A stretch of 64,000 nt of DNA, from positions 37,528,344 to 37,592,343 of the forward strand of contig NC_059474.1 of NCBI RefSeq assembly GCF_018139145.2, written 5' to 3'. The notes under the pieces are model-generated. The model saw nothing but the letters and a program-made list of their open reading frames with translations. It made no database searches and was not told where the DNA came from. A program made the translations under genes and the position numbers. Origin of the DNA: Gymnogyps californianus. Taxonomy: Eukaryota; Chordata; Aves; Accipitriformes; Cathartidae. Below, one piece after another: positions 27,901 through 39,900 of the stretch (its first letter is position 1; every line of letters starts with the position of its first letter).

Positions 27901-30900
27901 CTCCCACTCGGCTGTTCTCCTGAAGTTTTTTAGCATATCTATGCTGCAAGTAGCTTTAAATATTTCACAACATTGATCAAGGTGGATTCCTTTATACCTT
28001 GGCAGAAAGATTTTGTTGCTAGTGGCAAAGGCAATTTCCACAACTATTTTGCATGAAAATGTACAAGAGAACAAAATCTGTATTTAACATTTAGATTTTA
28101 TTCTGAATAAACTGATGAGGAATGCTGGCCAGTATAAACAAGATTTACACACATGAGTGCTTTTATGCTTATGTGCTGAAATATTCACATATAATGAGCA
28201 TTAGATCTGTCACATCACTGGAAATCTAATTTGGTGACAGATTAAAATCAAGATCAAATTGATAACTACTAATTTGCTGTAAGTAAAATCGTAAGGAAAA
28301 TGAGCCTGGAAATGTCAGCTACAGAAAATTTCTAGATGAATGTAATATGGTATCACATAGCTGATAATTGTTTCCCCAAAAGAACAGCAAGACTGAAATA
28401 GCTCAAACATTTTATTATTCCATTTAGATTAGAGAGGGAGCTTGCTTGCTGCACTAAACTGAAAAATATACCAATGCAGCACTCAGAGGAAGCCCATGAC
28501 TGCTTCTCTCACAAAAGAATCCAGCTTTAGAGTAAAACTTCTTTTTGAAGGGAAAAATATAATCCTTTTTTGTTCAATCATATGTTGAAAGAGTGTAAGT
28601 AAACAGAAATCTTCTTAAGGTATTCCTCTAAGGATTGCTGTGCTATGTGGATCAGTTAGAGGACTGGCAAAACAGTAAAGGACTGGGATTTCTATTCTTT
28701 TGCACATCTAAACTCTTATTTAACTCAGCTGACATTGAAGTCAGTTCAGGGAAAATAAAAGGGATGAAAAAGTCATCGTTAAGTATATCAAAGTTTAAAC
28801 TTTTTTAAGAGAAAAGAAAGAACGTTGGTTTTTTCTGGGATGAGGATACCCCAGAGGGTCGTGTTGCCATTCAGGGAGACCTCGACAGGCTGGAGAAATG
28901 GGCTGACACGAACCTCATGCAGTTCAACAAAGAGAAGTGCAAAGTCCTGCACCTGGGGAGGAACAACCCCACGCACCAGTACGTGCTGCACGACAGCTGG
29001 CTGCAAGGCAGCTTTGTGTAGAAGACCTTGGGAGTCCTGATGGACACCAAATTGAACATGAGCCAGCAACATGCCCGTGAGGCAAAGAAGGTGCCAATGA
29101 CATTCTGGGCTGCATTAGGAGGAGTGTTGCCAGCAGGTCAAGGGAGGTGATCCTTGCCCTCTACTCAGCACTGGGGAGGCCACACCTGGAGTGCTGTGTG
29201 CAGGCTGGGCTTTCCAGTACGAGAGAAACACGGACATACTGGAGAAAGCTCAGTGAAGGGCCACGAAGATGGTTAAGGGCTTGACACATCACTCCTATGA
29301 GGAAAGGCTGAGAGAGCTGAGACCGTTTAGCCTGGAGAAGAGAAGGCTCAGGGGGGAATCTCATCAATGTGTACAGATACCTAATGGAAGGGTGTGAAAA
29401 AGACCACCTTTCAGTGGCGCCCAGCAAAAGGACAAGAGACAATGGGCACAGACTGAAACACAGGAAATTCTATCTAAACATCAGAAGAACTTTTTTTACT
29501 GTGAAAGTGGTCAGATAGGTTGCCCAGGGAAGTTGTGGAGTCTCCATCCTTGGAGATACTAAAAATCCAACTGGACGTGGCCCTGAGCAACCTGCTCTAG
29601 TTGACCCTGTTTTGAGCAGGGGGTGGGACTAGATGATTTCCAGAGGCCTTTCCAACCTCAAATAGTCTGCGACTCTTGTGATTTTCTAGTCTCATTCTTG
29701 TACAATATGAAACCCTTTCCTAGCCGAAGTACTGACCTCCCTTGCTGGTTTTAACTCTAGAAGCCTGGATCAGTGTCAAAGCTGGGGGTACTGATGGTTA
29801 AAAGCATAGTTTTGGGGTTTTATATCTCTGTATGGTCTCCCAGGCAATATCTGGTGCTGTTGCCAAAGAAATGCTCAAATTTCGTCATTCATCTTTGTTA
29901 GTTTATAAAAAGCAAATGTACATCTGGAGTATAGTCTGCAGGTCATAAAACTGCATGAGATTGACACCTTCTGAACTAATCAGCTGGAAATGCATTTTTA
30001 CAAGCCTCTCCGCTAACATCAATCAGAGAAAGAATCTCATTTTCACCAGCCAAGATACAGGGATACGCTGTTTGTTATTTTTCTGTGGAGTTTATCAGCA
30101 ACTTGCCCAGGCGAGTGACGGATGGTTATGAATCTGGCTCCTTATAACTTGAGAAAACATTTGTTATTCTTTCTCTGTACTTAGGTGGCTAGAGCTATCT
30201 AGTACCACTGACTTCAGTACTCTATTGAAAAGTAAAATTTCCTTTCTGAAATGGCTCTGCAAAATTATTGATGAATTTTGTTTAGCCTGAAAAACATGAG
30301 ACTTAGTTCAACACTTGCTTATCAGTTATATCACTCAAATATGATAATGAAATTATAAAGAAAATAGAAACTCCTACAGCCAGCTGGACAATCATTATCA
30401 GTCTCAGAAGGCTATTTTGTATTTTTTTGTTCTAGATGTAAGTGGTTCTTCTATATACAGAAGATGGAATGACTACATTATTGTTTTCTTCCTCAAAAGC
30501 TGAAGTCTAGCTGTAAAAATCTTGACTAATGTTACTTTTCCCCGTGTTGCAAAATGCAGAGAATTGCAATGGAGCATGGTCTGGTGATAAGATTGCTTAT
30601 TTGGAGAGACTAATAAAACCCCCAAAACATTAAACTAGAGGAGTTAAGACAGAGGATTCCCACACTTATGGATGTCTAAAAAATAAGATGTATCAGTGGG
30701 CGTGTTTGCTTTTGAATGGAATTTCAAGGGTATGTATAAAACTGCTGGAGGGAAGAAAAATAGGGGGACAAAATAAGTCCTGGGCACAAGTTCTGCCAGT
30801 GTCAAAGGGAGATCATGGCCAAGGACCTACATAAATGACATTTTTGGTAAATAAGCTGATTATATATTTAGGCAACAAAAGATCTCCATGAAGTGAAATT

Positions 30901-33900
30901 CAGTGTCTACATAGGAAGAATATAGTTTTGGAGCTACGATGCTGGCCATCCCACCAGGACAGTTTCGGTGACTGTGGCACACTAAGGCAAGAGGCTGGAA
31001 AGGACAGAAAACTGTATTAACGAACCTCAGTTATCCTCACATAGCTCAATTTTATAACAGGCTGTAATGAATGGACCCAATTATAGACACCAAAAATGAC
31101 TGTCTGTAGGACCAGCTGGTTGGAAAAGCCACAAAAGCAGAAACAGCCCTTGATTTATTCCTGAGCAGTGCACAGGGACCTTGTTCAATGTTACTATTGC
31201 AGTATCTCTATAAGCATACCTATAGTGTACTCAAATTCAACATTCCTGTTGGAGCGAAGAAGCCTAAAATATAAAGTGGTGGGCTCTAAATGAGCTGTCA
31301 CTCCAGAAAGAAATCCTGGAGTCACTGTGGAGAAGTGCTATGGATATATCAATCCAGCACTCCCCAGCAACCATAGATGCAAACAAAAAGCTGAAGAATA
31401 ATGGAAAGTGTTGGAGCACAAACCAGAGAACATGAGCGTGCCACTGTATCAGTCCTAATTCAAGTACAAACTTCCTGAAATTTCCTGAGCTTGGTTTATC
31501 TTTGTACTTAGTAACCCTTCTGACATTCAAAACATTCTGTGGCAGTAATTTCCTACTTTAATTAGCAGCCTGCTAGTACACCAAAGAAAACAAAAGTTCA
31601 CATTTGTCCTATTATATTCTTTTGCTAAGCATTTGCTATTAGCCACTATCAGAGAAGAGGCCCTGGTTTAGGTAACCTTTAGGCTGAATTTGTACTACCC
31701 TGTGACAATGCTTATCAGGAGCAGGCTATCCTAGCCTATGCAAGTAATTACAAAAATACAGTAGTGCTAAGTACACTTTGCTTTATTACAGAATTTATTT
31801 TAATTTTAGTAATAAAAGAATATTAATAATCCCTTAAATCCTGCTGGTGGAAACCTGTAACTACTCTTAATAACTGGATAGGAGCTAATAAAAAGCAAAC
31901 TTAACAAAGGAATCTGTTCAATAAAGAACTACCTAAACTAAACAGTAAACAGCTTATTCTTCCTACAGTGATGACAAAACACGGCCCACTTTGTGAAGTA
32001 TAATAGTGACATATTTTTCCCCAAGTAAAGAAGTTAAGGCTTATTCCACCCACAGACGACTCTGATTTCCCCTCTCCCCACAAAGTCATTATGAGTTTAA
32101 TTCAGCCTAAGGTCTGCTTGTTGCATACACATTCCTTGTGGGTTGCTAAAATGTAAAGAAAATTCTGTATTTTATTATGCAACTCAAACACATGGAAAAA
32201 TAAACAGTGATCCTTAAAGAGAAAGAAAATGGTCTGCAAGACTCTCAGAAATCAGTGTTAAAAGGAAGATGAGTAATAATCATCCCATCATATGTCAACA
32301 GTATCTAGAAGGGAAAATGATCAAGTACGCCTTGGTGTCATTAGCATTTCCTATGGAGAATATTCCCATTGAGGTCCTTGGGATGCTCATGTTGACAAAA
32401 TTTGAACAAACAGTTCCCAGAAAGAGCTAAGAATCAAAGGAACAGCAGACACTGTTATTAATGAATTATACTCATATTAATACATGAAATATATTTTATC
32501 CAGTGTAGGATGAAACATAAACATTAAGCACAGCATATCAATTAGCTAACAACCAAGATAACTTTAATTATATAACCACTGAGCCTAGTGTGATGTAAAT
32601 CACACTACCTGCAGTCACAGTATAAATTCAGCATAAGTGCTCAGGTAACCTAATCTCCCACAATAAACAAATACAGCAGAGGCATCCTTGTGCCATTCCC
32701 TGGAGCTGTCTGGAATTTGAATGGCTTGCTCGAGAGATTAGTGGGCTGATTGCACGTACTCTTGGAAAGGGAAGAAACACTGCTTCTCCTTCCAGGTGGG
32801 TTTCTGGCAAAGACGACTTTCTTTTCCCAGTTTTGCTTGGTTTGCTTCCAGTTTTTAATTTAATTTGTTGTATTTTAACCCTTTTACTCAGCCACTAGTC
32901 AAAGACTGAAGTGAATATGCTCTGTACTGAAGCATATAAATTAAAATAAGGTCCACTGAAAGAGAAATGCCAGTGATAAATAGCATTATATAGGTCAATC
33001 ATGGCAAAACAACTGTTTGGACAATCCCTTCCTCATACATAGCTGCATAATGTCTGTAAAAGAACTAATGAAAAAAATTGAGAGGAAAAAAGCAACAAAA
33101 TACCAGCATTAGACTTTTTTTTTTCCCCAACATTGTTCTTTCTTCTTGAACTTTAAGTCATCCTGTTAGATCCTTCTGCTCCACTTCCTCGTTCCTCTTC
33201 CCCTTTTCCTCACAAACAGCTATTACTGTTTTCAGTCTGAAGGAGCATCTTCTTTTCCCTTGTTCCATTTACGTGCATTCCTGTTCACCTTGCTCCTCTT
33301 CCTCCCACCGCTCCGTTATCTACTCTTGACTCTCCCTCTGATATTACGTCCTTCTATTAACTTCAACGTTTACTGAATCTGTTTTAGTCTATCACTGGGC
33401 TTTCAACTTTTTCTCCTTTTTTTTCCCCTACACGATCTATTTTTTTCCTCGTAGTTGTTTATGCTCTAACCTAGTTTCTCCTCCTCCTTGCTTTTTCTCT
33501 TTTCATGCTTGCGGGTTTCTCTTTTTTCCTTATGTTCATAATCCCCCGGCCCACCTGAACTTAAATTCCCCAAAGAGCACATTTCTGCATGGAAATGCTA
33601 TGGCTAATCGTTCCTCTTGCTCCCTTCCTACATGCAGAAATTCAGGTTCACACTAGCTCAGATTGCGTATCCCAGATTGTGTCAGGTTCTTTAGGCCCCT
33701 AAATGTGCAAAACTGACTCAAAATACACAATATGTAATGGAGAAGGATGACATATCAAATGACGTGTAAAGCAATAAACAGCAGCACTGTTTTAACCGTG
33801 TTATTTATTTTCCTCACGAAGTAAATGCTGCTGTTATTTATAGTTTGTGATGTCTAAGATCCCAACTGCAGTCAGGATATGAGAGCAAACAGCCAGCCAG

Positions 33901-36900
33901 CAATGGCAAAGGCATATGCAGTCTAAAGCTGAAAAACAAAGTCACAGATGACTTTATTATTATCCAGAGGCCTTAATGGAGTTTCTTATCTCTGCTCTGA
34001 ATCTGAAGATGTTAAACAGAAAGAGTTGATGAGAGAAGGGGAAGAAAGACAGACAATAAAAGCATTATGCTGATCTAATATTTGACTGCATTCACATTTA
34101 ATCTTGTTTTTGTGTGGGTTTTTTGTGTGATTCTGGAGTCGTGCCAAAGTCACAGCCCCTCTACCTTCCCTACCCTACAACGATGATTGCAGATTGATTC
34201 CTTAAGTCAACAGTCCTGCCTGCATCTCGCTGCAGATTGTTACCTGCCACCTGAATGACAGACTGAGGAAAAGCAAGCCAAAAAAAAAGACTTCTGGGGG
34301 CATCCTGTCAGTTATCTGAGCGTTCACAGGCTACGGAGGGATAAGATCTCTGTAGACTGGGCAACCAATTGTTTCCAGCAATAGTATCATAGGTCAAAAT
34401 GTAAACTCCCCGTTCAGCCTTTTCTCTTGGGATAATTTCCTTGTGAGGTCACTGAAAATCTGAACTCCTTTTTTTCCCCCTCCACTACAGTTCACTGAGT
34501 TGAGACCACGTTTTATTCCACTATAAAAGAACACTGCAGGGAAACTAAGGTGACACCCATCGTTTTCTAAGTACATATCTCTCCCGTCATAAGCAGCTTG
34601 TAAGGCTTTGCTGATACGCCATATAAAAGCACTGAATACTGCAGCGTATTCTTACAGGCATCAGAGCTAGTAAAATACGTGTATGGTTCTCATGGCAGTT
34701 TTTAATCACCTGACTGTAAAATCTCCGTTCCTCAACACGTTCTCCCCAGCGTTAAAAGACCCAGTTGGTATATCTTACCTCCTTCGTTGTCCTTACTGTC
34801 AGTGCAGAGAGTTTCCATCGCTACGTCACAGCCCGCTCCCCTCCACCCTGGCTGGCAGACGCAGTGCCAGCCGTTTTGGTCCAGCGTGCACCTCCCATTG
34901 CTGTTGCACAAGCCAGGGCAGCCCTCTGTTGAAACAGACAAAGAGGAAAAATCACAAGTGATTTAAATATTGCAATTATATAAAAAGAAAAAAAAATACA
35001 AACAAGGGACACTTACTGGGAACAGGCCTTAAGAACAGCACAAATACTGTAATTGCACATGGAGTGGAACAGCAACATTACCTGGGGAACGTAATTCTTA
35101 ACAAAGTGGCATCTTTGATTGGCCTGACACTTGAGACACCACTTACCTGTACAGGCAGGAAATAAATGCACCAATCCTCTAAATACCTGCAGGCCAGACA
35201 AAATTAAGTTTGTTTTTTAATTTTTTTTTTTGGCAAAGTAACAAGAGATGAGTGCATAGTGCAAACACAGCTGTGTAAAATGATACATTTTTCTGTGCTC
35301 ATAGAATAGATCATTATTTGCTCTATGCAGTATTGGTTACTTACTGGCACAAATGTTTAAGCTCCCTGTTACTATGAACAAATCCCTCCAAATTCTTAAG
35401 CAGGAAAATAGGTAAGATTTGAGGCACATAATAAAAGAGAACGTTAACTTTATCTGGTCTCAGAGTTGCCGTATATTCATGTGAAATTACAGTGCGTTAA
35501 ATAATTGCACAAAGTATAGGCCAGTTTTAATGACTATACTTTATGCCAAAAATACATTCCTTTTCACAGAATAAGCAAAGCCCAGGAAATAGTGAAGCAG
35601 CTTAGCATCTATTCTAACAAACATTAGGATTCAGGCTGCATACGGATGGGACAGGACCAACAGGATTTCCAACTAAATGTAATAGCTGTGCGTATTTGAT
35701 TACTTAGGACGGACAAAATGAAATACCATAAGGACCACAATAAAACATTGATAGACTGAACAAAAACACGGTAGTGACGTGCTTCAAGACAGATAGCAGA
35801 GAGTGATTTTTTGTGACAATCTCCCTAAGGCTTTTGTGCTGTTACCTTTATATCCTATCTTGTCTGCTTTTATGGCCAAGGAGGGAAAATTTGGGAAACA
35901 ATTAAAATAATTTAATATATCCAAAATCGATAATTGTTTTCAGTCTAACATTGCATTAAAAAAAACAGTATCTGTCACTTCCTAGTGATGAAATCTGGCA
36001 TGCAGCCAACATGATCTATATGAGGATGACAACACTATAAATATGTAGATTTTGGTGTTCCTTATCTGTGACTATGATAAGACACTGACGGAAGCAAGTA
36101 CAGATATGGCACTAAGTATCTTATGAGAAGGTGGCTACAAAGAAGATTTTTTTGGACACAACAATTTTCTGTTAACTTTTATCTAAAAAATCCTAAGTAA
36201 CTGGCTAAACGCTTCTTCATTTTGTAGAACTACTACCTTTGTGAACTAATCTACTGACCCATTTTGGTTTAGCTTAGTTGAGCTTAGAACAGTCTTTCAG
36301 AAGTAATAGTCTATTTTTTTCTTCTAAAGACTTTTGAATTTACTGACTTTCAACCACGTAGCTCCAAATTACAAACATTCCCAGAAAAAAAAGTTATAAA
36401 GGGTACTTAACTCTTGTCAAATTACTCTTAGAAGGCAGAGAATCAGGAAAACCTCTTGTGAGGAAGGATGGTGATGCTACAGTTATGGATATTGTGCCAT
36501 CATGCCAGGCTGAGATTAGTCTTTCTATTCTTATTCTTTCAGACTGTAGCTGCTAACAGTATTTGTTGATGTACTGAGAGCTATTTTATTCTTAATCTTT
36601 CTTCTGTTTAATTTATGGAAGACTTACATATTTAATTGCAATACTGACAGAGCGTTTTAGGAGTCAACTGGGTACACTCAAGACTTATTGTGTGAAAGCC
36701 TGGATACTGCTATGAATATTGCCATATTCTAATGAAAAAAACACAAATAAGGAATAGAGAAAGATACTCAGGGAAAGAGGGGTAGGAATATTTTAAACAT
36801 TTTTCTAAATCAATTTTTCACCATAACTGAAGATACAAGAATCTTTGCTGTTTCATGTTAGGCTTTTGCATCCTTGAACCTTTTAATTGAAAATGTTGCA

Positions 36901-39900
36901 TAGAGTATACAAGCTTTTTCTAGCTTCATACAAAATACAAGTAATAATTTCCTATAGAGTTTCTACATTCAGATAAACAAAAGCTTAAAAGCCTGGGGTA
37001 TTCTATTGATCTGTCTATATATAAACACACACATATCTATAATTAATCTGTTCTTTAGAACTAATGACACTTGTTCTGTGACAAGAGTATCGCTTTGCTT
37101 TGTTTCCTAAATATTTACAGTTTTGTAGGTAGAGGTCCAACAACAAAACTCACAAAGAAAAAGCACCAAACAGCAAATGAACACTATCTTCAGTTTTTGG
37201 TTCAAACAAAATCTAATACATGTATACAGTTTGTGTATAAATGTATAATTACTGATAAAATGTTATTATATAACATAAGCAAGATTTCATTTTTAATTTG
37301 AGATGAGTTGAAAGTCATGAGAGTTAAATCTATAATCCATGGAATGTATGTAAGAGAAGATTCTTTTGCCCAGACTAGTACATTTGTAACTATATATTCA
37401 TATAAAAAAAGTACATGTAGGTATAGGCATGTCATCAAAGAGCAAATATACAGTACCTTTCACTATCTTATCCAAATAGTGAGCTTGAGAATTAAAAAGA
37501 AAAAAAAAACAGACAGACATTTCAGAAGTGTCACAGAAAACAAGAATTGTTCAGAATTCACATGCAAATCAAGCAGGTGCACCTGACATGAGAGGTCTTA
37601 CATTACAAAATGAAAATGTATTTCAGAGCTTTTAAAAATGCAAGAAATTCTCTTTTCAGCAAACATTGTCATGATTCAATGAAACTATTTTAGAAAGGAG
37701 GCCTGCAGAAGAAAGAGATACCTTTCTGAGACTACGTTTTCCTTCTGACTTCTCTTCACATGCTTTGATTTTTACGTGTAACAAAAATATAATCAAAGCT
37801 AGTAAAAAAATTCAATTTTCAACACAACGTAAGAGAAATTACTTAGCTTATGAGCTTTAAAACACTGACCATACTGGAAGATCTTTGATTTGCAGGTCAC
37901 TTATGACTCTGACAGCATAACCAGTACACTATCTTAATTCTGATTGGATTAACAGGATTTTTAGGAGGAATACTTTTCTTCTGCTTCAATTCAGCCACAG
38001 TTATTCTTCCGAGCACACACACCAACTATGTAAAATAAGTTAGGTTGTATATATGGGGTGGAAGAGGGCGTAGTGGGGTTAGTAGTGTGGTGATCCACTT
38101 CATTTGGAAAAATGGGTGAAAATTAAACTTAGGCTTTAGATGTGTAAAAATAAATAACATGGTATATCCAAGATTAGCACGACTTTTTTTTCCACAAGTT
38201 ATGACACTTAAAATTTCACAAAAAAATTGAGGAGGCAGACGGATGAATGACAGACAGAGCACAAGATGGATTTAAAGCAGCAGGCCCTACTTTTAATACA
38301 TGAAGCACAGCAGAGATGGGTTATATGTTCCCTCCTTACTTTCAGGAAACAGACATCAACTGCAGTTGTGTTAAAGCGGTTAATGTCATATAGCAAAACC
38401 ACATCGGACAGGTCCATCGCAGCTACCAAACCCAGCCGCCTGCACACAGGTGACAGGATATTACAGACCATTGCAGTGGGGACACGCCAAGCTGAGTCAA
38501 CAACGTTGGATTCAATCCTCTGTTTTTGCTGTGGACAAGGTCTCTCAACAGAGCCCTCGTGGGCTCTCTTACTTTCAAAATCTGACCTTTTCTAAATCCC
38601 TGCTAGATGATGGCCCCTCTCTGGCAAGTACTCTGTCACTTGCTATTATCCCTCAACTTTGTGTATTGGATAAGAAAGGCATTTCCAACCATGGCCTTTC
38701 CTCCAGTTTGGATGAATGGGAAAAAACTCTTCCCAAGTCCCAGGAGGGAGGTGATGAGATATGTAGTCTCACAGAAGCCACAGTCACTGCTACGACTAAA
38801 GAGGTGGAAACTTTCTAGTCCCTCTCTCTCGAAGAAAGTGTCAGGTGTCCACTGCACAGTTGTTTTTTTTCTATAATGGTAAAGTTAAAGGGAGACAAAG
38901 TAAGGAGATGAAAACATCAATTACAGAACATTTAGAACAGCAGCAACAAACTAAGTAGCTTTTCACATTAACCACAAACAAAAAGAAAAGTGATACAGCT
39001 GCATTTCAGGGTGGATCAAATTATTCTCTTACTCATCCAATATAATTCCCCTTGCTCCTACACAGCTGCTCTTAGAACATGGTGTAGTATGCGTGGAGGA
39101 AAAATCAAGCTTTATTTCATAAAATGGAAGCAATTAGGTCTGTCTGGGGAATGCATCTGTCCACCAGTGAAACATTAAATGCCTCTACAAATGTAGGGAT
39201 AGGTAACAAAACAGAACATAAAAAAACCTCCTAGGCAACTGAAAATAGTCCCTGCAATCCCAGGCCCCCACATGCTATTTCCTTTCAGAAATCCAATCTA
39301 CATTTAAAAAAAAACTGATTAGGAAAATGCTCTTTAAGATTTCTTGTATCCAGTAGTCTTATAAGAAGTCAGTTCCAGCCCATAAAACTATAATGCTTGG
39401 AAAACAAGTTCTACCTTCCAGCATCCTTTTATTCATGGTCAGTTGACATTAAGGACAACGTTAGAAACTATTTTGGTTAACATGCAGCATCCTAGAAGAA
39501 TCAAAAAGCAGAAAACAAGTGACCAAAAATAGTATAACTTTGCAGTGAAGTTTAACGAGCCATAGTGTCCTCCTTATCTTCATGGCACTGCAACTGAAAC
39601 AGGAATGAACCCAGCGCTGTGTGGAAGTACAAAATACAAGCCTTTTTGCCTCTGTACAGAGAATTCTAGGTGGGATTTGGAGCACTTCAGTAGGATGGAG
39701 CATCTCAGCAGGTGCTCCTTGGCAAGATATTCACACATCTGGCACATGCGGGTTACGTTAAGTCCTTAAAAAGTCTAATTTTAGACCAGACAATATACCT
39801 ACAAGGGTTTTCCTGCAGGGTTTAAGACTGTGAAATGTAAAATCTTGCTGTTATTTCCAGGAGTAGAGGGACTTCATATAGCTCCAAATGGAATGAAGAA

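Larger units (their letters stand above)
27501..34778 (-). other. TENM2: TENM2 7.3-kb intron with CR1 insertions
   Basis: This intron separates the EGF8 exon from the Cys-rich exon. It contains a clear CR1 3' fragment (28835-29685), an older CR1 internal fragment (30930-31460) and a pyrimidine-rich block on the plus strand around 33110-33540. No further exon was recognised. Confidence 0.85.
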
